From: Bacteriovorax stolpii
GTDB lineage: Bacteria; Bdellovibrionota; Bacteriovoracia; Bacteriovoracales; Bacteriovoracaceae
NCBI GenBank assembly: GCA_945905815.1
Contig: CAMDQH010000001.1
Span: forward strand, 62,001 to 126,000
Length of the DNA: 64,000 nt
Direction: 5' to 3'
The translations under genes and the position numbers were made by a program. The notes below the pieces were generated by a model. That model saw nothing but the letters and a program-made list of their open reading frames with translations, made no database searches and was not told where the DNA came from. Below are positions 28,523 to 38,609 of this stretch, one piece after another (positions within the stretch are counted from its first letter, which is position 1; every line of letters begins with the position of its first letter).

Positions 28523-30949
28523 TCAATGCCTGCTGTCAACTATTACACTGATTTTGCCAGTACGTGAGTTACGTCTAATTTCACCGTGTGATTTTGCAAC
28601 GATTTTCATGCAAGCTGTGAAGGCTTCAAAAGTAATTGTATCTTTTAGGTCTCTTGAATTGAGAAAAATTTCCTGAAGTAATGCCATTCTATCTAATTCA
28701 AGGCCACCGTGGATCTCATAAGTGAGTTCACAAGTTTCGCGTATTGTGCCTTCATTTTGTTCTTCACTTAGAATAATTTGATAGGACAATATTTCGGGAT
28801 TGAGATTTTTCAAAGATTTTTCTATATCCGTCAAGAGCATACGACAAGACCAGATCTGAATCTGATTATCAATACGACCCAAGAGTTTAAATTTCTTGTC
28901 TTTGCGTCCGCAATTACAGGCATCCTCAATCCATTCAACTCGGTCACCAGTGGCGTAGTTTTTAATGGCCATGGAGTCACGAGTTAAAGAAGAAACAACA
29001 GCTTCACCTTCAATAATCTTCATCTGAATGAGATCAGTAAATAGATGATGCTCACCAGGACCACAATTTAAGCACTGGTAACCAATCACTCCTGCATCTA
29101 CACTTGCATAACCTGCTGAACCAAAATATTCAGTCTTCCATGTTTTCCTTAAAAAATCACGACGAGTTTCAGACATCGCCTCACCAGCATAAAATACTTT
29201 TTTAATTTTGAGATCTATCCCCAAGCCCAATGCCTGCTCAGCATTCATAACGAGTAATGAGGGAATACCCATGACGACATCTGGTTTAAACTTAATTAAA
29301 TAAGTAAGAATATTCTCACTTGGACACAATCCACCAATTGGAAGTTGGATTGCCCCAATTTTTTCAAGGGCGTTCTCAACAGCCAAAAATGATGACCAGA
29401 GATTTCCTGCGACAAATAAATTTGCGACAGTAGTCCCCTTGCTGATTCCTTGTGCCCTAAAGTTATAAGCGAGCATGTCAGTCGTACGATCAAATTCTTC
29501 GTAACTAAAATGCACATACTTTGGATCACCAGTGGTTCCGCCGGATGAAAAGATATAACCTTGGGGATGACGATTTTTTTCGAAATGCTCTTTTAACTTT
29601 GTCGCGGTTTGAAGGTAAGTGTGCTTTTCTCCAAAATCTTGAATGCGGGCCTCGTCACCAATAAAGTTTACGAGTTCTCGTAAAACAAAACGTCCATCAT
29701 GAGGTGCCCCTTCCATTCCCCAGGTGATGGTTCCTAAAGGGGCAAATCTTTTTAGACCTGTCAGAGCAAGAGAATTGAGATAATCAGTTTTTTCAGCATC
29801 GGCAAAAAGATACGAGCAAGATTGAAGATAGTACGAAAAAGGTTCCAAATGATTATAAAGATCACTGGCATCTTTAAAGCGCTTAATAATTAGTGAACGA
29901 GCAAGAGGTGACGGCTTGATGAACCTATTCGATTCTAGGTGAAGAAGATGCTCTTTACCTTCCGAAACTCTACCACCATCCATTAATTCAGAATACAGGC
30001 CACGAAACTTCTCTTTGAGAATCTCGACGGCTTCATCATCAGAAATTTCGCCACGTTTAGGAGAGGCATTAAAAGCAGCATCTAAAGCGGACATAAATTC
30101 AACTTCATCAATCCCTTCTTGGATATACAAATTTTGAGGTGAAGCACAGGCCGACTGATCCCATGGAATAACATCTCTAACGACGGCTTCGGCCACCAAA
30201 GAAAGGAACTTATTATCCAGAGCTTGTTTCGTAATAACCTGAAGAGAAATTTTCGGACCAAAGTCCAGAAGCTTAACATTCTGTGGTAAATCTTTTTGGT
30301 AGCTCTTAATCATTTCCTCGCCGCCCCAAGCGATGATCGTGTTTACTTTAGACTTAATGAAGCTCTCAGTATCAACATCTCCACCTTTCCAGTGAAGAAC
30401 AGCGAATTTATCTGATAGTATTTTTTTTGTATCAAATGATTTAAGTTTTTCAGCAAAAAAAAGTGGAAAGAACTGATTGGAGCTACTGACTTTTAATACT
30501 GATATGTTTTTAGTTAAAAAGCCCATGATAAGGGAATCAATGCTGCTTAAAAAAACATTTCCGGCAGTTACGTGAAGTAAAATGCCTTTTGGAACAGCTT
30601 TTACTAAACCACCAAAATGAGGAAGCTTAGTGAATTGATCTAATACTTTATCATTAGTGAATTCAGCTCTGACTCTGGCCTCAAGACTTTCACGGCTTAA
30701 CAATCGTGGAAGAAGACTAAGTGTTGAGTTAACCTCTTCTTCTGAGAAACCTGACTCTTTAATTAGACGAGGCAGGGCTTCTTTGTAACATTTTGAGTCC
30801 GCTATCCAAAGTTTTGAAAATCCATCCAGAATAGTAATGATCTCTTCGAGTGAAGTTAGTGCAAAAGATTTTTTAGCAAGTGAAATCCCAGACCAATTGT
30901 CCGGTTGTTGCCATTCATCAGATTGAACTTCTTTACCAAACCAATACAT
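28523..30949 (-). CDS. fusion of LuxC-like acyl-CoA/acyl-protein reductase and PaaK-like AMP-binding ligase
   Basis: N-terminal part LHVTAGNVFLSSIDSLIMGFL and WDQSACASPQNLYI (LuxC catalytic Cys region); C-terminal part IFSSGGTTGDPKYVHFSYEEF (adenylate-forming motif). Confidence 0.82.
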   Translation of the reverse strand: MYWFGKEVQSDEWQQPDNWSGISLAKKSFALTSLEEIITILDGFSKLWIADSKCYKEALPRLIKESGFSEEEVNSTLSLLPRLLSRESLEARVRAEFTNDKVLDQFTKLPHFGGLVKAVPKGILLHVTAGNVFLSSIDSLIMGFLTKNISVLKVSSSNQFFPLFFAEKLKSFDTKKILSDKFAVLHWKGGDVDTESFIKSKVNTIIAWGGEEMIKSYQKDLPQNVKLLDFGPKISLQVITKQALDNKFLSLVAEAVVRDVIPWDQSACASPQNLYIQEGIDEVEFMSALDAAFNASPKRGEISDDEAVEILKEKFRGLYSELMDGGRVSEGKEHLLHLESNRFIKPSPLARSLIIKRFKDASDLYNHLEPFSYYLQSCSYLFADAEKTDYLNSLALTGLKRFAPLGTITWGMEGAPHDGRFVLRELVNFIGDEARIQDFGEKHTYLQTATKLKEHFEKNRHPQGYIFSSGGTTGDPKYVHFSYEEFDRTTDMLAYNFRAQGISKGTTVANLFVAGNLWSSFLAVENALEKIGAIQLPIGGLCPSENILTYLIKFKPDVVMGIPSLLVMNAEQALGLGIDLKIKKVFYAGEAMSETRRDFLRKTWKTEYFGSAGYASVDAGVIGYQCLNCGPGEHHLFTDLIQMKIIEGEAVVSSLTRDSMAIKNYATGDRVEWIEDACNCGRKDKKFKLLGRIDNQIQIWSCRMLLTDIEKSLKNLNPEILSYQIILSEEQNEGTIRETCELTYEIHGGLELDRMALLQEIFLNSRDLKDTITFEAFTACMKIVAKSHGEIRRNSRTGKISVIVDSRH

Positions 30950-30950
30950 A

Positions 30951-32060
30951 TTAAACCTTAAGCAGCTCAAGGGCCTTTAAAGCACACCCTTTATGTTTAC
31001 TAATCCCAGCACGGCCTTCAAGAATTAATGTGTCTCCTTGAATCCCACAAGAACAAGTTCCAACTCTCCCGTAATCAGTCGTCAAAAGACTTGGAGCTGG
31101 ATAACTAAAATTATATGAGCATAAAAAATGCAATAGTCCCTTCTGCCCTTTAGGCAGAAGACTTAGATCTCTTGGAGAGCGGGTGTAGACTCGTGCATAA
31201 TTAGGAATATGAAGATTTCCATGAGCACAATCAACGTAAGGAATTCCGTGTTCTACCATGCCAAATAAATCACGTTGATGTTCAGCGGGAATTCCAAGCC
31301 GTTCCTGAACGAGTTTTCTAAATTCATGTTTAGGTATTTCTTTATCTGCCTTGCCTTTCCATCCACCACCGGTCTGAAGCCAAGAATCTTTTCCCAGGTT
31401 AATTTTAAGATTATTTTTTTCGATAATTTCATATAGCAACGCCGGAAATCCTAAAATACGAGTTGGAATATCCGCTGCTGCAAAACGATTAAGTGTTTCT
31501 AAAACCCCAGTCTCGTTTAACTCAAAATCCTTGATCTCTGCGTTCCATTGGATGGCGTAATAGACTTCGTTCTTTCCTGTAAAATTGGTTAACAATTCAT
31601 CTGTAAAGGCCGTCCCTAAATCATTGGCAACAGCTGGATCGTAAGTGAAGCAGAGATAATTATATTTTCTTGCATCCGCCATCCCCAAGGATTGATGAAT
31701 TGAGAAGGCCAGACGTTTAACATTTTCTAGACTCTTCTGATCAAGGAATTGCTGCGATTTTTGTCCACCCGTACCCGAACTTGTGAGAACTAACTTTAAC
31801 TCATCCCTGGGTACTGAACAAAGCTCATGTTCTTTATACAAATGGACCATTGTTCCTGGAACGTTGGCCAGATCTTCCTCACATTTAATCATATCAGGAT
31901 GAAAACCAAGTTTGTCCCAAAGCTTTCTTGTGAACTCATGTTTTAGATAGTGATGAGAGGCATTCTCTTTAAAACTTCTTAAAAATAAATCTTTGTTGCT
32001 TTGAGAAAAATCAAAAGGGTTAGATTCAAGTAATGTGTCGGTGAAAGGATGAGTGCTCAT
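30951..32060 (-). CDS. LuxE-like acyl-protein synthetase
   Basis: LVLTSSGTGGQKSQQFLD adenylation motif; C-terminal KHKGCALKALELL with a Cys in the LuxE acyl-acceptor position. Confidence 0.83.
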   Translation of the reverse strand: MSTHPFTDTLLESNPFDFSQSNKDLFLRSFKENASHHYLKHEFTRKLWDKLGFHPDMIKCEEDLANVPGTMVHLYKEHELCSVPRDELKLVLTSSGTGGQKSQQFLDQKSLENVKRLAFSIHQSLGMADARKYNYLCFTYDPAVANDLGTAFTDELLTNFTGKNEVYYAIQWNAEIKDFELNETGVLETLNRFAAADIPTRILGFPALLYEIIEKNNLKINLGKDSWLQTGGGWKGKADKEIPKHEFRKLVQERLGIPAEHQRDLFGMVEHGIPYVDCAHGNLHIPNYARVYTRSPRDLSLLPKGQKGLLHFLCSYNFSYPAPSLLTTDYGRVGTCSCGIQGDTLILEGRAGISKHKGCALKALELLKV

Positions 32061-33211
32061 ACCTCAAGGAGTTTTGGGTTTAGTGCCATACTCTTCCAGG
32101 CCTTAAAATATTCTTCTAGATAAACCTGATTAAGCCCCTTGAGTTTTACATTCTGGAAATCAAAAACTTCGAATGAACGACTTAATACTAAAAAATCATA
32201 ACGCTTATTATTCACTTTTTGAAATGCAGGAAAAAAGCCACAAGGAATGAATTTTGCTTTCATGATACTTTCAAGAATTTTAGGCCGGTCCGCTCTTACA
32301 ATGGCCTCAATATATCGGGCCCCAGCATCTCGAAGAAGTTTATTCGTTCTTAAAAATAGCTCTGTGAAGTCAAGATTGCTCGGCATTTTTCCGCCAATGA
32401 TTACACAGTATCCATCGATGGGAGACAAATGACAAAAAAGTTCAACACTTTGATCAGGAGTAACGATCATCAGGTTAGGCTGATGAAAGGGAAAAAATTC
32501 AAACTCTAATTTTTTATCTGCTTTCAAACTTGCATATCTAAAAGCTACAAATTTTGGAGACTGAAGAATTTCGAGTTCTCCAGGTATTTTTAATTCTTTG
32601 CTCGGTTTTTCTGGGACGATTGATTCCATTTCGCCCAGTCCAACTTCTGAAGCAACAACTTTGTAGAGTGATTCCAATTTAAAATGAAGCTTGTAGTCCG
32701 AGTAACGTTTTTCAAGTGCTTGCGGAGTGATGATGGCAGCTAAACAGTGGGTCTCGTAATCATTTGTACGGTGAGCGTTTGGAAAAATTCCAATTTTCTT
32801 GAAACCTAACTTTTCCGTAAGTGTCTGGGCCGCTTCGTTTACTGTTCTTGTAGTGGAATAGATAACATCTACGCCAGTTGTATTTTTTTTCAAATAATCG
32901 ATGGCAAACGCCAGCAATTCTTCCATGACTTTTTGACCGCGAAATTCAGTACGTACAACTGCGCCAAAAGCTTTTGCGAAGAGATTTTCTTCATCATAGC
33001 TGGCAAGCACTGAAGCAATAATCATCCCTTTTTCATTTTTACGGATAAACCAAAAACCTTCATGAGAACAAATAAAATTCTTGATCAAAGAAAAATCTTT
33101 CATCAAAGGGTCCGGATAGGTTCCCTGATATATATCAAAGTATAGTTGCGATATCTGGAAGATATCACTTTCTGTGGCCAGTCGTTGTTCCATGAGCTTC
33201 TTATACCCCAT
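32057..33211 (-). CDS. GNAT N-acetyltransferase domain protein with C-terminal extension
   Basis: N-terminal GAVVRTEFRGQKVMEELLAFAIDYL; 4-nt overlap with the luxE-like gene. Confidence 0.65.
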   Translation of the reverse strand: MGYKKLMEQRLATESDIFQISQLYFDIYQGTYPDPLMKDFSLIKNFICSHEGFWFIRKNEKGMIIASVLASYDEENLFAKAFGAVVRTEFRGQKVMEELLAFAIDYLKKNTTGVDVIYSTTRTVNEAAQTLTEKLGFKKIGIFPNAHRTNDYETHCLAAIITPQALEKRYSDYKLHFKLESLYKVVASEVGLGEMESIVPEKPSKELKIPGELEILQSPKFVAFRYASLKADKKLEFEFFPFHQPNLMIVTPDQSVELFCHLSPIDGYCVIIGGKMPSNLDFTELFLRTNKLLRDAGARYIEAIVRADRPKILESIMKAKFIPCGFFPAFQKVNNKRYDFLVLSRSFEVFDFQNVKLKGLNQVYLEEYFKAWKSMALNPKLLEV

Positions 33212-33298
33212 TTCAGAGGCAAAAGAGTTTAACCTTCACCTTTTTACAAGGTGTTTGACCACCACCGGCCTTACGTAGTATTTTCCAATGAATTTTCT

Positions 33299-34123
33299 AT
33301 GAAAAATAACACTTTACCTACGGGCCTCTTCTACCAATTCCCCTTCATTGACCGCAAAGAACGGGCAAAGCTACTTTTTTGGCTTGAAACCTTAGTTCCG
33401 CTTTGGGAAATGCGCTTTTCTGAACACAATCCTCCTCCTGCAAATGACGAGCAAAGGCAACTCAAGCGACCTGTTTACTGGCTCGGGAACTGGCAGTTTG
33501 CTTGCCTGGATTATTACCATCCTCCACAAGGAATTCACAATCGATGCGTTAGGGCAGAAACTTATCCGGATCAATTACAAAAGTTAGTAGATCGAATTGA
33601 ATTCATCGCCAAGAAAAGATTTCCTAAAAGTTTTTTCCCAGAGAAATGGAAACTCAATACCTGCTTAATTAATTTCTATGGCAATAAGCTAGAGGAAGGA
33701 AAATGGGTTGATCGTGCCCGAGTTGGAGAGCACAAAGATTTCGAACCAGGCCCAGTGGGTTCCTTATCAATCGGAGATCGGGCCTTCTTTCAATTTGTGA
33801 ATGGGAAGACCCAGTTAGGTGATGAGAACATAGTACTCTCACAATGGTTGGAGGATTCTTCACTTCAAATTTTCGGTGGAGATAAATGGAAGAGTAAAGT
33901 TTTCCATCGTGTTCAAAGAGTCGAAGATAAACGCAATGAATTGATCGGGCCCCAAATAGAAGGTTTTAATACAAGAAGAATAAACTTCACTTTTCGCTAC
34001 GTCCCCGAAGAACACATCTATCCCTTAAAAGATCTGCCTAAAAATCTTCAGGCCGATATTCATCCTTACGTCCAAACCCTGTCCAAGTCATCTCAGACAT
34101 TTAGAAAGATGTTAACCACCTAA
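33299..34123 (+). CDS. AlkB-like 2OG-Fe(II) oxygenase
   Basis: CLINFYGNKLEEG...VGEHKDFEPGPVGSLSIGDRAFFQF...VFHRVQRV...RRINFTFRYV. Confidence 0.75.
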   Translation: MKNNTLPTGLFYQFPFIDRKERAKLLFWLETLVPLWEMRFSEHNPPPANDEQRQLKRPVYWLGNWQFACLDYYHPPQGIHNRCVRAETYPDQLQKLVDRIEFIAKKRFPKSFFPEKWKLNTCLINFYGNKLEEGKWVDRARVGEHKDFEPGPVGSLSIGDRAFFQFVNGKTQLGDENIVLSQWLEDSSLQIFGGDKWKSKVFHRVQRVEDKRNELIGPQIEGFNTRRINFTFRYVPEEHIYPLKDLPKNLQADIHPYVQTLSKSSQTFRKMLTT

Positions 34124-34201
34124 ATTAACTCGAAAAAAAACCTCTTTTGATCAGAACGCTCAAGTTTTTAGCGATACCTGACGAAAAGAATCAAAACAAG
34201 G

Positions 34202-35377
34202 TTGCTAGGGGATTTTATGTTTGGCAGGTGCTTAGGCCTGATCATATTGGGGCTGCTGTGCTTAAGTGCTTTTGGCTCTCCCAACTCCGATTTAAATACC
34301 AACTTAAAAACCCGGCTTCATACTCTTCCTCAAGGTGGGAAACTCATTAAGAGTTTCACTAATCATTCGCAAAGCTATATCTACGATCAGGCCCTCGCGA
34401 TCATTGCTTTTACAAAACAAGAGGATCAGGAAAATGCAAAAGATTTGCTCCATGCTCTTTCGAATCTACAAAAGATCGATGGTTCCCTCTACTTTTCCTA
34501 TTATCTAAATGGTGAATCGCCTTATCCAGTTGAAGGAGATAAACGTTATGCTGGTGCAATTGCTTGGGTCGCGCTTGCAGCTATAACCTATCAGCACAAA
34601 TTTAAATCAAAAGAATTCTTAGGATTTAATTCGCGGGTTTTAAAATACCTTGAAACACAAATGAAACCAGTCCTCATTGATGGTAAGAGCCTCAAGGCCA
34701 TAAGCTTCAGTCCTTTTGATATTTCAGAAACAATCTGGAATGAAAGTGAAACAGCGGCTCTTGAACACAACCTGGACGCATACTCTGCTTTTCTTCATTT
34801 TTCTCAAGTTAACAAACATGAAGGATGGAAAATACATGCTGCCGAATTAAAGAAATTTATTATGGCAATGTGGGACAGTTCTCGCTCGCATTTTTGGTCA
34901 GGCGCCAATTTAAAAAATGGAATTGTTAACAAACAAGAACTCTACCTTGATAACCAGACTTGGAGTCTATTGGCGTTAGATAAAAACATTCTGAAAGATC
35001 TAAATACTAAAGATGCTTTAGCCTTGAACTGCGATCAATTCCTGGTAGAACACGAGGGAGTGACTGGATTTATGGACAGTAAGCCCACAAGAAGACCCGC
35101 TTCTTCTCAATTTGTATGGTCAGAGGGTACGGCCGGACAAATTTTGGCGATGACCAAGCATAATGATCTTTACCAAGAAACGTTGACCTGCAAAGGTCAT
35201 AAGACCACGAGTTTTTTAGACAACATGAAGAAGATGAAAAAAGAGGATGGCGGCATAGCCTATTCAACTTCAACCCCTAACCCAGATTTTACAACATCTT
35301 CATCCGTCGCAGGGACAGTTTGGTACTATTTTGCTTCCAATAACATCAACCCCTTCCATTTAGACCAGCATAATTAA
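34202..35377 (+). CDS. secreted alpha/alpha-toroid (glycosidase-like) hypothetical protein
   Basis: SYIYDQALAIIAFTKQ ... DNQTWSLLALD ... DGGIAYSTSTPNPDFTTSSSVAGTVWYYFA. Confidence 0.55.
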   Translation: MLGDFMFGRCLGLIILGLLCLSAFGSPNSDLNTNLKTRLHTLPQGGKLIKSFTNHSQSYIYDQALAIIAFTKQEDQENAKDLLHALSNLQKIDGSLYFSYYLNGESPYPVEGDKRYAGAIAWVALAAITYQHKFKSKEFLGFNSRVLKYLETQMKPVLIDGKSLKAISFSPFDISETIWNESETAALEHNLDAYSAFLHFSQVNKHEGWKIHAAELKKFIMAMWDSSRSHFWSGANLKNGIVNKQELYLDNQTWSLLALDKNILKDLNTKDALALNCDQFLVEHEGVTGFMDSKPTRRPASSQFVWSEGTAGQILAMTKHNDLYQETLTCKGHKTTSFLDNMKKMKKEDGGIAYSTSTPNPDFTTSSSVAGTVWYYFASNNINPFHLDQHN

Positions 35378-35454
35378 CCTTTGAATTTTTTACTATTAGA
35401 TTGATGTGGCGACTAACTTCTGAGAGATTCCTGTCCAAAATCAGGAGTTCTCTT

Positions 35455-35916
35455 ATGAAAGGTCTATTAACACTTATCGCTTTATGTTTTGCCTTATCGG
35501 CCTGGTCAGACGTGGTCTACCCAGTCAATAATTTTAAATATATCTCTGATTTGGATTACCAAGAAGAAGTTCAGAATTCTGATAAATATGTCGTCATGAT
35601 CTTTTCATCTAAGAGTTGCCTCGAGCGTACAATCATTGACCGCTCTTGTTTCATGTTTGAGAAAAAACTCGATTATTACGTTCCCAGTTTTTCCAAAAAT
35701 GTAAAGCTTGTCGGATTTAATACTTATTTTGAAAACTACTCTGTGGCGTCTCAATTTAACGTTCGAAACGTTCCAAGTGTTATTATTATTAAGAACGGCC
35801 AGATCATTAAAAGGTTTGAAACTACTTACGCACCAGCCGATATCAATAATGGAAGATTTGGTTGGCAGGATGAACTTTTAAGAGAAGTCTTAAGTACCAT
35901 TTATCAAATCTACTAG
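35455..35916 (+). CDS. secreted thioredoxin-fold protein without CxxC
   Basis: Signal peptide MKGLLTLIALCFALSAWSD; KYVVMIFSSKSCLERTIIDRSC; NVRNVPSVIIIKNGQIIKRFE. Confidence 0.65.
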   Translation: MKGLLTLIALCFALSAWSDVVYPVNNFKYISDLDYQEEVQNSDKYVVMIFSSKSCLERTIIDRSCFMFEKKLDYYVPSFSKNVKLVGFNTYFENYSVASQFNVRNVPSVIIIKNGQIIKRFETTYAPADINNGRFGWQDELLREVLSTIYQIY

Positions 35917-37745
35917 GATTCCAGTTCCTTTAACTTCACTTCATATTTCGCCATCAGGTCATCATGTTTATTGGTGACCTCAGTTAAATCTTCAAATGCC
36001 TTATCTATCTTCTTTTTAACAACACCTAATCTTTGAGACGTTTCCTGGATTTTTTTAGAATCACCCTGAGTGGAACGCTCAATAAGTTCGGCCTCAAGCT
36101 TAGGCTGCTCTTCTTCAAGTTTAATAATTGTTTGTTCCAAGTATTCCATGCGCTTTTTCATGGGAGAACAATTGCGTCCTCGTTCAATAATCATTTCTGA
36201 TCGCATACGCTTAGTTTCTTGTCTCGAAGGTTTCTCTCGAGAGCCTCCTGGAGATGAAGACTCGTCTTCCTCCCAGCCAATTTTTCTCAAAAAATCATCA
36301 TATGTTTCAGAAAGATACTCGACCTTACCGTGATGATAAACAATCAGTTTAGTGGCAACTTCTCTAAGCATGGATTCGGAGTGGGTTACGATAACTACAG
36401 CACCAGGATAATTCTGAAGTTCAAGCGTAAGAGATTCAACAGACTCTTGGTCCAAGTGATTTGTCGGCTCATCTAATAGAAGCAAGTTACAGGGCTTTGC
36501 CAGAAGTTTTGCAAGAAGTACTCTTGCACGTTCACCACCAGATAGAACCTTGATTTTCTTTTTAGCGAGATCACCCGTGAACATCATTGTTCCACAAATA
36601 CTTCTGACTCTTTGTTGACCTAAATTTATATCGACAGAGCTTACTTCTTCCTCAATGGTACGTTCCATATCAAGTCGATTAATGTTGGTTTGCCCAAAAT
36701 GCCCAATGAGAAGATTTACATTGGGAGAAATCTGACCTTGCCTTGGATTTAATTCTCCGGCCAAGAGATTTAATAAAGTTGATTTTCCTTTACCATTTTT
36801 TCCTATGATTGCTATCTTGTCGCCTTTAAGGATTGGAAAACTAATGTCTTCAATAAGATTTTCTTTTGTGTATCCAAATGAAATATCTTTAACTTCCATT
36901 AAAGTTTTCCCAGGGCATTCTTTATGATTAAATTCAAAATCCAATGTTGATATCATCGCTAAAGCATCAAGTTCTGGCATTTTCTCAAGAAGCTTCATGC
37001 GTGATTGAGCTTGAGTTGCTTTACTGGCCTTGGCCTTAAATCTCGCAACGAAAGCTTCTAAATCTTTTCGCTTTTTCTCACTATTAACTCGAGTTTTTTC
37101 ATACATGTCTTCTTCAAGAAGGATTTGTTCAAAGTACTTAGATGAGGGTCCCTTGATTTTAAATACTTTTTGTCGCCAAATGCCCATCGTGTGGGTTGTA
37201 ACCTCGTCCATAAAACCACGATCATGGGTGATAATAACCACTTCTCCACGAAAACTTCTTAAAAACTTTGAAAGCCATCTCATGGAAACGATATCCAGAT
37301 AGTTGGTAGGTTCGTCCAAAAGTAAACAATCAGGGTCAGCAAGCAAGACTTTTGCAAGATTTAATCGGATTTGATAGCCACCAGAAAAATCTGAAGGAGG
37401 CCGTGAAAAATCATCTAATTTAAATCCTAGACCTAGCAACATCTTTTCAACTTTGTATTGATCAAATTCTGCTTCTCCCGTTAAAGCAGTCATACACTCA
37501 TCGAGGATTGTTGCATGAGTAAAATGTAAATGCTGCTTCAACGTACCTGTTTTATAATTTTTGGGAATAATAACATCCCCTGAATCGGGCAGCTCTTCGC
37601 CTAATAAAATTTTAAAAAGAGTTGTTTTACCTGTTCCATTTCTGCCAACAAGACCAACTCGTTCACCTTTTCCCAATGTAAAGCTGATATCTTCAAAAAG
37701 AATTTGAGCACCATAACCTTTTGCAAGGCCTACTACTTGTATCAT
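35913..37745 (-). CDS. ABC-F family ATPase
   Basis: Two Walker A motifs (GRNGTGKTTL, GKNGKGKSTL) and signatures (FSGGYQIRLNLAKVLL, LSGGERARVLLAKLL), no TM domain. Confidence 0.94.
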   Translation of the reverse strand: MIQVVGLAKGYGAQILFEDISFTLGKGERVGLVGRNGTGKTTLFKILLGEELPDSGDVIIPKNYKTGTLKQHLHFTHATILDECMTALTGEAEFDQYKVEKMLLGLGFKLDDFSRPPSDFSGGYQIRLNLAKVLLADPDCLLLDEPTNYLDIVSMRWLSKFLRSFRGEVVIITHDRGFMDEVTTHTMGIWRQKVFKIKGPSSKYFEQILLEEDMYEKTRVNSEKKRKDLEAFVARFKAKASKATQAQSRMKLLEKMPELDALAMISTLDFEFNHKECPGKTLMEVKDISFGYTKENLIEDISFPILKGDKIAIIGKNGKGKSTLLNLLAGELNPRQGQISPNVNLLIGHFGQTNINRLDMERTIEEEVSSVDINLGQQRVRSICGTMMFTGDLAKKKIKVLSGGERARVLLAKLLAKPCNLLLLDEPTNHLDQESVESLTLELQNYPGAVVIVTHSESMLREVATKLIVYHHGKVEYLSETYDDFLRKIGWEEDESSSPGGSREKPSRQETKRMRSEMIIERGRNCSPMKKRMEYLEQTIIKLEEEQPKLEAELIERSTQGDSKKIQETSQRLGVVKKKIDKAFEDLTEVTNKHDDLMAKYEVKLKELES

Positions 37746-38575
37746 GGTGCATTCCCTGGAGTTGGAGCTGGTACTGGATTTGGAACTGGAGCAGAAACTG
37801 GTGCAACGTCTGGGACAGCAACTGGAACTGCGACAACAGGTGGTGTTGCAGCTTCTTCAGCATTTGGTTCATTTTCAGCAGTTTCGCTTGGAGGTACAAC
37901 AGCTTTAAGTTTATTAATTTCCAAATTTAAGACGATTTGACATCGCTTAGCAAAAACTAAGAATGGTACTGCTTTTTCAGTTAACAAGAAGGCATCAAAA
38001 GCAATCAATCGTTCCTCTAGCTCATTATACTTTTCTTCATCTGAAAGATTATCCGCGACATAACCCATTATAATGCAATTTGTGTCGGTCGACTTTGAAT
38101 AGGAATTGAAAAAATCAATTAAATCGATATCAATCGCTAACGAGTAAAACCGCCTTACCATTTCAAGATTTTCACCTTTAATGTATTTCATCATTTCAAT
38201 CAAAAATTCATGTGCTGTCTTATTTTTCTGAATGAGGAGATCTCTCCAGAGATAGATAGAAGATTCCAGCTCAATATCAAGTTTATCTGAAAACATTGTT
38301 GTTTGAGAACGCAGGACTTCAATCGCCTTATTTTTCACATTTAAATCTGAAGTATTTTTAAAATCATTTAACATCGAAATAAACGTTTTATGTGGCGATG
38401 TTTTTAAGGAAAGATCATTATCCACAGAAACAAGATCACTACTTGGCTCAATGTCGCCAGTTTTAATTTCTTCACGACTATTCTGGTACTTACCAGCTGT
38501 TTTTTCAAATAACTTGAACACGACATCAATTCTCACTAGGATCACTATAACAACCAGAATAACTACATATTTCAT
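37742..38575 (-). CDS. membrane-anchored hypothetical protein with Pro/Ala/Val-rich tail
   Basis: N-terminal TM MKYVVILVVIVILVRIDVVF; C-terminal PVVAVPVAVPDVAPVSAPVPNPVPAPTPG. Confidence 0.6.
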   Translation of the reverse strand: MKYVVILVVIVILVRIDVVFKLFEKTAGKYQNSREEIKTGDIEPSSDLVSVDNDLSLKTSPHKTFISMLNDFKNTSDLNVKNKAIEVLRSQTTMFSDKLDIELESSIYLWRDLLIQKNKTAHEFLIEMMKYIKGENLEMVRRFYSLAIDIDLIDFFNSYSKSTDTNCIIMGYVADNLSDEEKYNELEERLIAFDAFLLTEKAVPFLVFAKRCQIVLNLEINKLKAVVPPSETAENEPNAEEAATPPVVAVPVAVPDVAPVSAPVPNPVPAPTPGNAP

Positions 38576-38609
38576 AGCAAAAGGATAAACGAAAACTTAT
38601 AATCTCGCT

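Noticed and set aside
28523-33211. Bioluminescence (lux) operon
   Set aside because: luxC- and luxE-like genes are present but no luxA/luxB/luxD-like gene is in the window; GNAT and PlsC partners argue for another role
37742-37860. Repeat-like GT/CA-rich stretch
   Set aside because: Explained by the Pro/Val/Ala-rich C-terminus of ORF 37742..38575
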